Source of the DNA: CALSMU01 sp963926405
Lineage (GTDB): Bacteria; Bacteroidota; Bacteroidia; Flavobacteriales_D; Parvicellaceae
Length of the DNA stretch: 17,854 nucleotides
NCBI GenBank assembly: GCA_963926405.1
Contig: CAWUXI010000133.1
Location: forward strand, 1 to 17,854
Reading direction: 5' to 3'
Shown: positions 1-7,361 of the stretch, in pieces
Layout: each line of letters opens with the position of its first letter
Position numbering within the stretch: the stretch's first letter is position 1
The notes under the pieces: generated by a model
The model's database searches: none
Seen by the model: the letters and a program-made list of their open reading frames with translations, nothing else
What the model was told of the DNA's origin: nothing
Made by a program: the position numbers and the translations under genes

Positions 1-2078
1 AAGGAAATAAGACAAAACTACACGAAGATGCTATTATAGAAGAAGAAGCTTTATTAACTAACCTAAATGCAGAAGAGGTAGATCCAATTCGAAAGTCGTC
101 CACGTATATCGAGTTTTATGCTAAGCAACAAAACTTAGTTAACTTAGAAAATGAGTTGGAACAAGAAAAGGCAAATTTCAATTCTTATGGGAACCTTGCT
201 TTGCAACAAGAGAATAAGGCTTCAGATTTTGAGTCAAAAGCAAAATCAACGAAAGACGAATTTGAGAAAGCTGATTATTTAGCAAAAGCAAATGAATTAA
301 GAGCTAATGCTAGTGGTAATCGCAAGAAGAAGCAGGCTGCTGAAGCCACAGTTGAGGATTTGTATAACTCCTTGACCTATGCTGAGCAGGCAAGAAATAG
401 TACAATAGCAAACTTGGATGAAGCAACTGCCAATGATTATAAAGCTTTAGCATTATCTAATTATGATAAAGATCCTATTACTGAAATAGCTGCTGGGGAT
501 GTTATGTCTTCTGCTTTTGTTCCTCCTACTGAACTTGTAGATAATATTTTTGCAGTTAATACGGATATGACTTATTCAGAAGAAAATCCAATTCCAGTAA
601 ATCCAAGAAATCCTGATGGTTTAATTTATAAAGTACAGGTTGGTGCTTTTAGAAAACCTATCCCTCAAGATTTATTCAAAGGGTTTGCGCCTATTTCGGC
701 TGAGGTAATTAGAGATGGTATAACGCGCTATAGAGTAGGTTATTTTGCTGCCTGGGAAATAGCGAATAATGCAAAAAATGAAATTAGAAGTATGGGGTAT
801 TCGGATGCTTTTGTCGTTGCAATATATAATGGAGAATATATGTCAGCATCTGAAGCACGTAAATTAGAGTTAGAAGGTGCACCGGTTTCAACTGAGTTTA
901 TTGAAATAGAAAATAATACAAGTACAACAACTATAGCGGTTGCCGATACTGAAGTAACTGCCGTAACTGTTGTAGATGCTGTCGAGACTGAAGCCGCAGC
1001 AATAACTGCAGTACCTGTAACGTTTTCGGATGATGTTGCTCAGTATGTTAATGATCTAGGAAGTGGAGCTGCAACTGTTGAGGCTGTTGAAATAATAGAA
1101 GGGTTATTCTTTACAGTTCAAGTTGGAGCTTTTTCTAGATCTATACAAGCTGATAATTTATTTAATGTTTCTCCTCTTGTTATTAAAAATGTAAATGGCC
1201 TGTATAAATATTCTACTGGTATTTTTCGTTCAGTTCCGGAAACGGTTGTGCGCAAAAACAAAATGATTGCTATGGGCTTGACTGGAGCATTTGTGACCGC
1301 TTATTACAATGGCGAGAAAGTTTCAATAGCGAGAGCGAATCAACTAATAAATGAGCAAGGTGATGGAGTTTTCGCAATTTCCGTTGACGGTATTATTAAT
1401 AAAAAGCAGGACTCTCAAATAGAAAATGGTACTATAAAGGAAAATGTTACAGAAGCCATTCCCTCTCAAAACAATAATAAGAAAATGATTACAATAGAAC
1501 CAACAAATATTGGGGCCGAATTTTATATAAATCTTGGGACTCATAAAGGGACTGTTTCTTCTAAAATAGATAGTGCAATGGTATTAATGTCCGAATATAA
1601 AGTAGAGATAATTAAAGATGGAGAAAATGGCTTCCAATATCTTGCTGGAGTATTTAAAACAAAGGATGTTGCTGAATTAGCAAAAGGTAAATATGACATG
1701 GTAGGTATCGAAAATGCAAAAGTTATTGAATACCAAGATGGTAAAAAAGTTGGAGGAGAAGAGTTAGAGGTTACTCCTGTTAATTTGCCGCCGACTCCAG
1801 TAGAAGGGTTAGAATATAGAGTGTTTCTAGGGAGCTATACCGAAGGTGTTCCACAAGCTAGAAGTATGATATTTGTAAAATTAGATTATTTAGGTATAGA
1901 GTCAACTCCTGAGGGGGACAATATAACTTACTATTGTGGGAATGAAGGTTTGTATTCTGGAGCGGAATTAATACTTAAGGAATTTACAAATCAAGGCGTT
2001 GGTCTTGCAAGGATTGTGTCTTTCCAAAATGGAGTAGAAATTGACGTGAATGAAGCTCGAAAGTTAACCCATGAATAA
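1..2078 (+). CDS. C-terminal part of a large envelope protein with four SPOR-like modules (5' end outside window)
   Basis: The reading frame is open from the first complete codon (position 3) to the TAA at 2076-2078, so only the last 691 residues are visible and the true start lies upstream. The first ~150 visible residues are rich in Ala, Glu, Lys and Asn, with long stretches expected to form coiled coil. After that come four modules beginning near nt 621, 1101, 1518 and 1812. Modules 1 and 2 start with YKVQVGAF and FTVQVGAF, the signature opening of SPOR (peptidoglycan-binding) domains, and each ends with a GAFVxAxYNGE-like strand. Modules 3 and 4 (FYINLGTHKG, YRVFLGSYTEG) are degenerate copies. 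A Thr/Val/Ala-rich linker separates modules 1 and 2. Related Bacteroidota proteins often carry TPR and PD40 repeats in front; that part cannot be seen here. An envelope role, perhaps peptidoglycan-associated, is inference. Confidence 0.8.
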   Translation, partial: GNKTKLHEDAIIEEEALLTNLNAEEVDPIRKSSTYIEFYAKQQNLVNLENELEQEKANFNSYGNLALQQENKASDFESKAKSTKDEFEKADYLAKANELRANASGNRKKKQAAEATVEDLYNSLTYAEQARNSTIANLDEATANDYKALALSNYDKDPITEIAAGDVMSSAFVPPTELVDNIFAVNTDMTYSEENPIPVNPRNPDGLIYKVQVGAFRKPIPQDLFKGFAPISAEVIRDGITRYRVGYFAAWEIANNAKNEIRSMGYSDAFVVAIYNGEYMSASEARKLELEGAPVSTEFIEIENNTSTTTIAVADTEVTAVTVVDAVETEAAAITAVPVTFSDDVAQYVNDLGSGAATVEAVEIIEGLFFTVQVGAFSRSIQADNLFNVSPLVIKNVNGLYKYSTGIFRSVPETVVRKNKMIAMGLTGAFVTAYYNGEKVSIARANQLINEQGDGVFAISVDGIINKKQDSQIENGTIKENVTEAIPSQNNNKKMITIEPTNIGAEFYINLGTHKGTVSSKIDSAMVLMSEYKVEIIKDGENGFQYLAGVFKTKDVAELAKGKYDMVGIENAKVIEYQDGKKVGGEELEVTPVNLPPTPVEGLEYRVFLGSYTEGVPQARSMIFVKLDYLGIESTPEGDNITYYCGNEGLYSGAELILKEFTNQGVGLARIVSFQNGVEIDVNEARKLTHE

Positions 2079-2226
2079 TATTTTTGATATGAAACTGGCA
2101 GCAGAGATATTTGGGAATGGGTACAAGTCAGTCGGTTTTACATTGATCTCAGCTATCACATTTTATGAATTTGATTCCATTAAAAATAAATGGAGTACTA
2201 AGAAAATGGACATTTCCTTTATCTAA
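2071..2226 (+). CDS. Candidate small protein, 51 aa, coupled on both sides
   Basis: This ATG-initiated ORF begins inside the last codons of the upstream gene (ATGAATAA, 8-nt overlap). It ends with a TAA whose last base is the A of the next gene's ATG (TAATG). It therefore fills the 147-nt gap exactly, in the way expected of a translationally coupled operon gene. The product starts MNNIFDMKLAAEIFGNGYKS, has a moderately hydrophobic centre and a Lys-rich C-terminal third (FDSIKNKWSTKKMD). It has no signal peptide or motif I recognise. No good Shine-Dalgarno is visible, but that is common in this phylum. It may instead be untranslated spacer or the remnant of a longer gene. The arrangement is seen directly; that it is expressed is inference. 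Confidence 0.4.
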   Translation: MNNIFDMKLAAEIFGNGYKSVGFTLISAITFYEFDSIKNKWSTKKMDISFI

Positions 2227-2888
2227 TGATGGATTTAAAGATAATTATTTCTAAAGACGGGTCTCATACAATATATAGAGAGGATATTGACGAAACGTAT
2301 CATTCTAGACATGGAGCAATTCAAGAAGCTTTGCATGTGTTTATCGATAAGGGGTTAAAAGAGGTTGAAAAATCAAAAAAGGAAATTAACATTCTAGAAG
2401 TAGGTTTTGGTACAGGCTTAAATGCGCTGCTTACCTGTTTAAATTCTAAAAGTAGTATCAACTATATTGGCTTGGAAGCTTTTCCTTTACAGAATAAAGT
2501 ACTGGATGGGTTAAATTATGCTACAACAGTAATTGGGGATAATTCGCAAGAAGTATTTAACAGCATTCATAATGCACCATGGGAAATGCAATGTCCAATA
2601 ACAAGTTTGTTTTCGATAAATAAGATTGAAAACGAAATTCAGAAATTTGCGATTCAGCAACCGATTGATTTAGTTTATTTTGATGCTTTTGGGCCTAATT
2701 CACAGGCTGAAATGTGGAGTGTTTCTATTTTTAAAAAGTTGTATAAAGCAATGAGTTCATCAGGAGTATTCGTAACTTACTGCGCAAAAGGGCAAGTAAG
2801 AAGAGATTTGGAAAGTGCAGGATTTGTAATAGAGCGCCTTGAAGGGCCGCCTGGAAAAAGAGAGATGTTGAGGGGTAGAAAACTCTAA
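2226..2888 (+). CDS. mnmD: tRNA 5-methylaminomethyl-2-thiouridine methyltransferase MnmD (DUF752 family)
   Basis: This 220-aa protein matches the stand-alone N-terminal (methyltransferase) half of bifunctional MnmC, which uses S-adenosylmethionine to make the final methylation of mnm5(s2)U34 in the tRNA anticodon. Visible hallmarks are YHSRHGAIQEALHVF near residues 25-39, the SAM-binding motif ILEVGFGTGLNALL (56-69), the acidic active-site strand DLVYFDAFGPNSQAEMW (148-164), and the family C-terminal block YCAKGQVRRDL and GPPGKREM (185-214). Length fits monofunctional MnmD; no FAD oxidoreductase domain follows. Two consecutive ATGs (2226, 2229) could start it, and the first overlaps the stop of the preceding small ORF. 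The gene ends 2 nt before the stop of the convergent methyltransferase gene. Functional assignment rests on strong family motifs. Confidence 0.9.
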   Translation: MMDLKIIISKDGSHTIYREDIDETYHSRHGAIQEALHVFIDKGLKEVEKSKKEINILEVGFGTGLNALLTCLNSKSSINYIGLEAFPLQNKVLDGLNYATTVIGDNSQEVFNSIHNAPWEMQCPITSLFSINKIENEIQKFAIQQPIDLVYFDAFGPNSQAEMWSVSIFKKLYKAMSSSGVFVTYCAKGQVRRDLESAGFVIERLEGPPGKREMLRGRKL

Positions 2889-2890
2889 CT

Positions 2891-3448
2891 TTACAATTTA
2901 CACTTGTATACAAATGCTGGCGGAAAATTTAATGCAGAAAAGTCTATTTTTATTTGCGAGAATTTTGAACTCAATAACTTCTTCGCATTTAATGAGTATT
3001 GAAATTGAATAAACATTCCATCCTCTTTTAATTGTTTTACACATTTATCAATGATCGTTAGCTTAACCTCTTTTGGAATAACTGTTAAAGGGAGAGATGA
3101 AACTATGTAGTCTACTTTTTCAATTCCGTGTTTTTCAAGGTGTTTGTCAATTTTCTCCGCAGAATCATTAATTAATATTAAACGCTTGTCGTCTATAATA
3201 GTAGAGATGTGTTCGTAAAAAGGAGTGTTTAATTCAAAAGAAAATAATTTTGATGTTTGTTTCATTCTTTCTAAAATTCCTTTTGTAAAGACACCATTTC
3301 CAGGTCCAAGTTCTATAATGACATCCGCCTTTTGAAAATCGATTGGAGCAATCATTTTTTTCATTAAAAACTTAGAACTCGGGGATATAGCGCCTACGGT
3401 TTTTCGTTCTTTTATAAATTCTCCTAAAAAATTACTTTGCTTCGCCAA
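2891..3448 (-). CDS. Class I SAM-dependent methyltransferase, PmtA/KsgA-like (possible phospholipid N-methyltransferase)
   Basis: This 185-aa protein opens with FLGEFIKERKTVGAISPSS, the N-terminal block typical of the PmtA-type phospholipid N-methyltransferase group (basic helix followed by GAISPSS). Motif I of the Rossmann fold is IIELGPGNGVFTKGIL (residues 44-59), and motif IV is DYIVSSLPL (113-121). Both resemble the rRNA adenine dimethyltransferase/PmtA superfamily. In that group the enzyme methylates phosphatidylethanolamine headgroups at the membrane face. Substrate specificity cannot be read from the sequence, so a lipid or other small-molecule substrate remains open. It is monocistronic, reads leftward from its own promoter at 3469-3499, and converges on mnmD. 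Confidence 0.75.
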   Translation of the reverse strand: MAKQSNFLGEFIKERKTVGAISPSSKFLMKKMIAPIDFQKADVIIELGPGNGVFTKGILERMKQTSKLFSFELNTPFYEHISTIIDDKRLILINDSAEKIDKHLEKHGIEKVDYIVSSLPLTVIPKEVKLTIIDKCVKQLKEDGMFIQFQYSLNAKKLLSSKFSQIKIDFSALNFPPAFVYKCKL

Positions 3449-3468
3449 AATTCACCTTTTTTATATGT

Positions 3469-3499
3469 CAAATATATAGGACTAAGTCTAATTGCACAA
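3469..3499 (-). promoter_or_regulatory. Bacteroidota-type promoter for the PmtA-like gene
   Basis: On the minus strand, TATATTTG (3476 down to 3469) matches the -7 consensus TAnnTTTG. A TTG (3499 down to 3497) lies 20 nt upstream of it, within the range for the -33 element. The -7 box ends 20 nt before the ATG at 3448. The spacer contains a 9-bp odd palindrome, GACTAAGTC (3480-3488). Confidence 0.6.
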
Positions 3500-3525
3500 T
3501 ACTAGAGCCTAAAGTTTTGCACAAT
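3492..3525. repeat. Two direct copies of TTGCACAAT between divergent promoters
   Basis: TTGCACAAT occurs at 3492-3500 and again at 3517-3525, 25 bp apart on the same strand. Each copy is a small dyad (TTG-CA-CAA). The left copy overlaps the -33 box of the leftward promoter, and the right copy lies just upstream of the -33 box of the rightward promoter. The placement suits an operator pair controlling both genes, but no regulator is known. Confidence 0.4.
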
Positions 3526-3527
3526 CC

Positions 3528-3560
3528 TTGTAAATAATATTTCTAATACCTTTATATTTG
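3528..3560 (+). promoter_or_regulatory. Bacteroidota-type promoter for the PD40 protein/rhomboid pair
   Basis: TTG at 3528-3530 and TATATTTG at 3553-3560 are separated by 22 nt, matching the -33/-7 pattern. The -7 box ends 18 nt before the ATG at 3579. This rules out the in-frame TTG at 3558, which is part of the -7 box itself, as the start codon. Confidence 0.6.
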
Positions 3561-3578
3561 TCTTCTAATAAATTAAAA

Positions 3579-5123
3579 ATGAAAAGATTATTAAGTTTAC
3601 CTCTGCTATTAATTGTTTTTATAAACATTTCATCTCAAGATAAGAAAAATGCATTGAAGTTATTTGATGCTGGTAATTTCGAAGAAGCAATTGATGAATA
3701 TTTGCCTTTGTATGAATCAGATAAAGAAAATCTTGAGTTTAATTACAATTTAGCTGTGAGTTATTTAAATACGAATATCGACAAATCACTTGCTATTCCT
3801 CACTTAGAGACATTAATTAAGGATCCAAAAATTGACGCTAATGCATGGTACTTGCTCGGTAGAGCTTATCATTTTGGATATCAATTTGATGCTGCCATAG
3901 ATGCTTACGAAAAATTTAGGGAAACAAATAATGGCTCTGAAATAAATAAAGTAGACGCGATCAAACAGATTGAATATTGCGAGAATGCAAAAGAGTTAAT
4001 GAAGTTCGGGGTTAAAGTGAAATTTGAAAATCTTGGAAATTCGGTAAATTCAGCTTATGCAGACTACTTTCCCTTTGTCCCAACTAATGAATCATTTTTA
4101 ATATTTAATTCGAAAAGGGATTTAAGTAGTACAGCGCAATCAGATGGATCTTATTTACCGAATATTTTTATGTCCTATGTGAAGTCTGGTGAATATCAAA
4201 ATGCACAGCCATTAGCAGCAAGCATCAATACACCTGATGGCCGAGAAGAAGTTGTTGGCTTAAATGCTAATGGAACAAGGGCGATTTTTTACTATGAAGA
4301 CTTTAAAGAGTTTGGAGATTTATACGAGTGTAAAATTGAGGGAACGGATTTGGGAGTGCCAGCTAAGCTTGAAAAGAGCATTAATTCAAAGTATGCCGAA
4401 ATAGCAGGATGTATTAATGAAAATGGAACCAAATTGTATTTTGCTAGTGATAGGACTGGGGGATATGGAGGTATTGATTTATATTCCTGCCAATTGTTGC
4501 CGAATGGAAAATGGAGCTTGCCAACTAATTTAGGGCCAACTATTAATACTAAGTTTGATGAAGATTTTCCTAATTTATCTCCTGACGGTAAGTCCTTGTA
4601 CTTTTCGTCTAAGGGTCACACAAGTATGGGTGGATTTGATATTTTTAAATCAACATGGGATCCAATAAAAAATAAGTATTCAAGTGTGCAAAATTTAGGA
4701 TACCCACTGAATACGCCAGAAGATAATATGAATTTTAGAGTTTCTGAGTCTGGAAAACATGGGTATATTTCTGCTGTTAGAGATGGTGGTTACGGTGACT
4801 TAGATATTTATAGAGTAGACTTTTTAGAAGTTGAGCCTCGTTATACGGTAATTTCAGGAACGATATCATCTGATGATAATGCTAAGAAGTTTGTTGATTT
4901 ATTTATACAAGTAACGGATTTAGAAACTGAAGAAGTATACGGAGATTATATTCCAAATGAGAAATCACTTCGTTATATTATGATATTGCCTAAAGGTAAA
5001 TATGATATTTATGTTGGCGGTGAAGATGGATATGAAGAAATTTTCGATGAAATTGAAATTTTCGATAAATCATCTTTTAGATCTCATGTTATTAATGATA
5101 TTCAATTAAAAAAGAAGAAGTAA
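3579..5123 (+). CDS. Exported TPR / PD40 beta-propeller / regulatory-domain protein, PorE-like without OmpA domain
   Basis: The 514-aa product has a Lys-Arg start and hydrophobic stretch (MKRLLSLPLLLIVFINISSQ), a likely Sec signal peptide cleaved near residue 19-20; there is no lipobox cysteine. Residues ~22-120 form TPR-like helices (GNFEEAIDEYLPLY; AWYLLGRAYHFGYQFDAAIDAYEKF). Residues ~150-415 carry PD40/WD40-like propeller repeats with the typical FASDRTGGYGGIDLY, FSSKGHTSMGGFDIF and SAVRDGGYGDLDIYR strands. Residues ~420-510 look like a carboxypeptidase-regulatory-like beta domain (RYTVISGTI; ILPKGKYDIYVGGEDGYEE). This order matches PorE of the type IX secretion system and related proteins, but the protein ends there with a basic KKKK, so the peptidoglycan-binding OmpA domain is absent. 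A periplasmic or surface location is inferred. It shares an operon with the rhomboid gene 3 nt downstream. Confidence 0.8.
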   Translation: MKRLLSLPLLLIVFINISSQDKKNALKLFDAGNFEEAIDEYLPLYESDKENLEFNYNLAVSYLNTNIDKSLAIPHLETLIKDPKIDANAWYLLGRAYHFGYQFDAAIDAYEKFRETNNGSEINKVDAIKQIEYCENAKELMKFGVKVKFENLGNSVNSAYADYFPFVPTNESFLIFNSKRDLSSTAQSDGSYLPNIFMSYVKSGEYQNAQPLAASINTPDGREEVVGLNANGTRAIFYYEDFKEFGDLYECKIEGTDLGVPAKLEKSINSKYAEIAGCINENGTKLYFASDRTGGYGGIDLYSCQLLPNGKWSLPTNLGPTINTKFDEDFPNLSPDGKSLYFSSKGHTSMGGFDIFKSTWDPIKNKYSSVQNLGYPLNTPEDNMNFRVSESGKHGYISAVRDGGYGDLDIYRVDFLEVEPRYTVISGTISSDDNAKKFVDLFIQVTDLETEEVYGDYIPNEKSLRYIMILPKGKYDIYVGGEDGYEEIFDEIEIFDKSSFRSHVINDIQLKKKK

Positions 5124-5126
5124 TTT

Positions 5127-5801
5127 GTGATTTCATTTAGTATTACTGCAATAATAGTTGCTATTACCGTTGTTATTTCCTTTCTAGCATTTAACGATAA
5201 AGATTTAAGTTATAAATTAACATTAAGTCCCTATTCTGTAAAGCACCATAAGCGCTGGTGGCAGGTATTTACACATGGGTTTATTCATGCTGATTACATG
5301 CATTTAGGGCTTAATATGTATGTTCTTTATAGTTTTGGAGGTTTTGTAGAAGGTGTTTTAGTTGAGGGATATGTTAATCCGATTAATGGTATTTCTATTG
5401 GAGGTTTTGGAAATATTGGTTATTTGTATTACATCACCTTATATGTTGGAGGTTTGTTATTTGCAACGCTTCCTTCCTTAAAGAAACAGGGTGATAATCC
5501 AGGTTATTTAGCGGTAGGTGCTTCTGGAGCAGTTTCAGCAATTGTGTTTAGCTCAATTATTTTATATCCAACTGGAGGTATGGGGATTTTGTTTATTCCA
5601 GTCAGTATTCCAAGTTTTATTTTCGGTATATTATACCTTTTTGCAGAGCATTATATGAGTAAAAAAGGAGGTACTAGAATAGCGCATGACGCACATATTG
5701 GGGGTGCTTTTTTTGGTGTTATTTTTACGGTATTACTAGATTTTCAGTTTTTGACAAATTTCATTGATATGATAAATGATTGGTTTAGTAACATTTTTTA
5801 A
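5127..5801 (+). CDS. Rhomboid family intramembrane serine protease
   Basis: This 224-aa polytopic membrane protein shows the rhomboid hallmarks in order. The HGFIHADYMHLGLN block (residues 50-63) supplies the conserved His/Asn cluster of TM2. GASGAVS (131-137) carries nucleophile Ser133. AHIGGAFFG (189-197) carries catalytic His190 and the following Gly-Gly. About six membrane segments are apparent, close to the minimal bacterial rhomboid core, with an insert of ~25 Gly-rich residues between TM2 and TM3 (NPINGISIGGFGNIG). The start is GTG at 5127, only 3 nt after the upstream stop; no earlier in-frame start is available. It presumably cleaves membrane-spanning segments of proteins within the inner membrane. 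The substrate is unknown, and the exported partner encoded just upstream is an obvious one to test. Confidence 0.9.
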   Translation: MISFSITAIIVAITVVISFLAFNDKDLSYKLTLSPYSVKHHKRWWQVFTHGFIHADYMHLGLNMYVLYSFGGFVEGVLVEGYVNPINGISIGGFGNIGYLYYITLYVGGLLFATLPSLKKQGDNPGYLAVGASGAVSAIVFSSIILYPTGGMGILFIPVSIPSFIFGILYLFAEHYMSKKGGTRIAHDAHIGGAFFGVIFTVLLDFQFLTNFIDMINDWFSNIF

Positions 5802-5859
5802 GCATATTGTCTTATTATTGATCTTGGTAACAAAGCAATCTTTATTTTTAACTTGTTAA

Positions 5860-6720
5860 ATGGCAAAAGGAGAATACATAATACTAAATGGAGAAATGCT
5901 GGGCACAAGCCAGCCTTTTATGAAAGACAACAGAGCATTTAGGTTTGGTGATGGTGTGTTTGAGTCAATCCGTATTCTCAATGGATTGCCTTATAATTTG
6001 CAATTTCATATCGAAAGAATGCTGGAAGGGGCCAATATATTAAGTCTTGATATTCCGAATCATTTTTCTGCAGATTATTTTAAAGGGCAGATTAAAAGCT
6101 TAATTGAAAAAAACAGCATTCAAGCTGGAGGTAAAGCTAGAATTAGTTTGTTTAGAGATGGAGAAGGCACCTATTTCTCAGAATCAAATAAGTCTATTTT
6201 TTTTATTGAAGCGAGTCATTTACCCAATAATTATTTCACGCTCAATGAGAATGGATTGATGGTCGACATTTATTCTGAAATGAATAAAAGTGTAAATATA
6301 TGGTCAAAATACAAATCAATTAATTCGTTGTTGCCAATAATGGCAGCGAACTTTGCTGAAAAAAACAAGTTGCAAGAGTGTTTTATATTGAACGAAAAAG
6401 GCAAAATAATTGAATCCATATCGTCGAATGTTTTTATTGTAAGCAATGGTGTTTTATATACACCGCCATTAGAAGATGGTTGTATTGGAGGGATTATGAG
6501 AATGAATGTAATTAATACTGCAATTGAAAATGGTATTACGGTTTATGAAAATACCTTGTCACCTCAAAATTTATTAGCAGCAGATGAAATATTTTTAACA
6601 AATGCTATTCAAGGAATTCAATGGGTTGGAGGGTATAAAAGCAAAAGATACTTCAATAAGATTTCCAAAAGGATTTTAGAGTTAATAAATCAAAGAGAGA
6701 GTAAGGACGTTTTAGTTTAA
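5860..6720 (+). CDS. PLP-dependent aminotransferase class IV (aminodeoxychorismate lyase / D-amino acid or branched-chain aminotransferase-like)
   Basis: The 286-aa product has the fold-type IV layout. DNRAFRFGDGVFESIRI (residues 23-39) is the N-terminal signature, with the Arg51-containing FHIERM block after it. The PLP Schiff-base lysine is most likely Lys152 in SKYKSINSLLP. IIESISSNVFIV (183-194) and CIGGIMR (208-214) are the cofactor-binding segments. ADEIFLTNAIQGIQWV (241-256) completes the signature. The lysine context KSINSL is closer to the D-amino acid aminotransferase/aminodeoxychorismate lyase side than to classical IlvE, so a role in making p-aminobenzoate (PabC) is plausible but not proven. 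The gene follows the rhomboid gene after 58 nt and converges with yqgE, overlapping it by 9 nt. Confidence 0.8.
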   Translation: MAKGEYIILNGEMLGTSQPFMKDNRAFRFGDGVFESIRILNGLPYNLQFHIERMLEGANILSLDIPNHFSADYFKGQIKSLIEKNSIQAGGKARISLFRDGEGTYFSESNKSIFFIEASHLPNNYFTLNENGLMVDIYSEMNKSVNIWSKYKSINSLLPIMAANFAEKNKLQECFILNEKGKIIESISSNVFIVSNGVLYTPPLEDGCIGGIMRMNVINTAIENGITVYENTLSPQNLLAADEIFLTNAIQGIQWVGGYKSKRYFNKISKRILELINQRESKDVLV

Positions 6721-7299
6721 ACTTGGATCTTCAGGAAAATTTGAGATCATTTTAAATTCCCCACCCATCTCATCTAAAGTTTTTTTCCACAAGTCTTTGT
6801 CATGTGCGTTCAGTACACGATTAACGGTTGTTTTTCCAATAATCCAAGAATTTAAAGAAAGTTCATCGTTTAATTGACCGGCTTCCCAGCCAGAATAGCC
6901 TAGAAAGAAACGAATTTCATTCGGAGTAATAACTCCGGAATTAATTAAGGGTATTAAATCTTCAAATTTCCCGCCCGTGTAAAGTCCCTGCATAACTTCG
7001 CAGCATCCTTCTAGTTCATTCTTTAATGTATGAATATAAAAAAGGTTGTCAGGGCTAACTGGTCCGCCAAAACTTACTTTAAAATCTTCATTAATTATAT
7101 CGTCCACCAATTCAGAGAGAGAAATGTCTGAAAAATTATTCATAACAAACCCAAATGACCCATCTTCATTGTGTTCACAAAGGTAAATAACAGATCGCTT
7201 AAAATTTTCGTCAGCCATAAAAGGCTCAGAGATTAACAATCTTCCTTTTTCTGGAGATAACTTGTTAATTTTAGATATGTTCAAGAATCCATCTTTCAT
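6712..7299 (-). CDS. yqgE: YqgE/AlgH family protein (DUF179)
   Basis: This is a 195-aa soluble protein of the YqgE/AlgH family. Characteristic blocks are GRLLISEPFMADENFKRSVI (residues 19-38), GSFGFVMNN (47-55), SFGGPV (76-81) and the highly conserved FFLGYSGWEAGQL (131-143). The biochemical role of the family is not firmly known. The ATG at 7299 is the only Met before residue 28, but it adds ~14 residues compared with what I recall of typical members; a TTG at codon 6 is an alternative start. The start codon lies inside a perfect 11-bp inverted repeat (7278-7308), which could mask it in the mRNA. The 3' end overlaps the convergent aminotransferase gene by 9 nt. Confidence 0.88.
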   Translation of the reverse strand: MKDGFLNISKINKLSPEKGRLLISEPFMADENFKRSVIYLCEHNEDGSFGFVMNNFSDISLSELVDDIINEDFKVSFGGPVSPDNLFYIHTLKNELEGCCEVMQGLYTGGKFEDLIPLINSGVITPNEIRFFLGYSGWEAGQLNDELSLNSWIIGKTTVNRVLNAHDKDLWKKTLDEMGGEFKMISNFPEDPSLN

Positions 7300-7308
7300 T
7301 CTTGAACA
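7278..7308 (-). promoter_or_regulatory. Perfect 11-bp inverted repeat with the yqgE start codon at its tip
   Basis: TGTTCAAGAAT (7278-7288) and its exact reverse complement ATTCTTGAACA (7298-7308) flank a 9-nt loop. On the minus-strand transcript the AUG begins in the last two stem bases and ends in the loop. The hairpin could hide the start site, or the DNA dyad could be an operator, since its upstream end touches a -7-like box at 7307-7314. Confidence 0.5.
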
Positions 7309-7314
7309 AACATA
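7307..7314 (-). promoter_or_regulatory. Candidate -7 element for yqgE
   Basis: The minus strand reads TATGTTTG, a full match to TAnnTTTG, ending 7 nt before the ATG. No TTG is found at the usual -33 distance. If used, the transcript would be nearly leaderless and would not contain the full inverted repeat, so either this box is not the promoter or the repeat acts as DNA. Confidence 0.3.
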
Positions 7315-7361
7315 CGAAAAGACGCTTTAATAAGAAATTTAATGATTAACATATATAATGT

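Noticed and set aside
156..158. TTG as the start of the first gene
   Set aside because: The frame is open upstream to the window edge with the same coiled-coil-like composition, so this is an internal codon.
3558..3560. TTG start for the propeller protein
   Set aside because: It is part of the TATATTTG promoter box; the ATG at 3579 begins a proper signal peptide.
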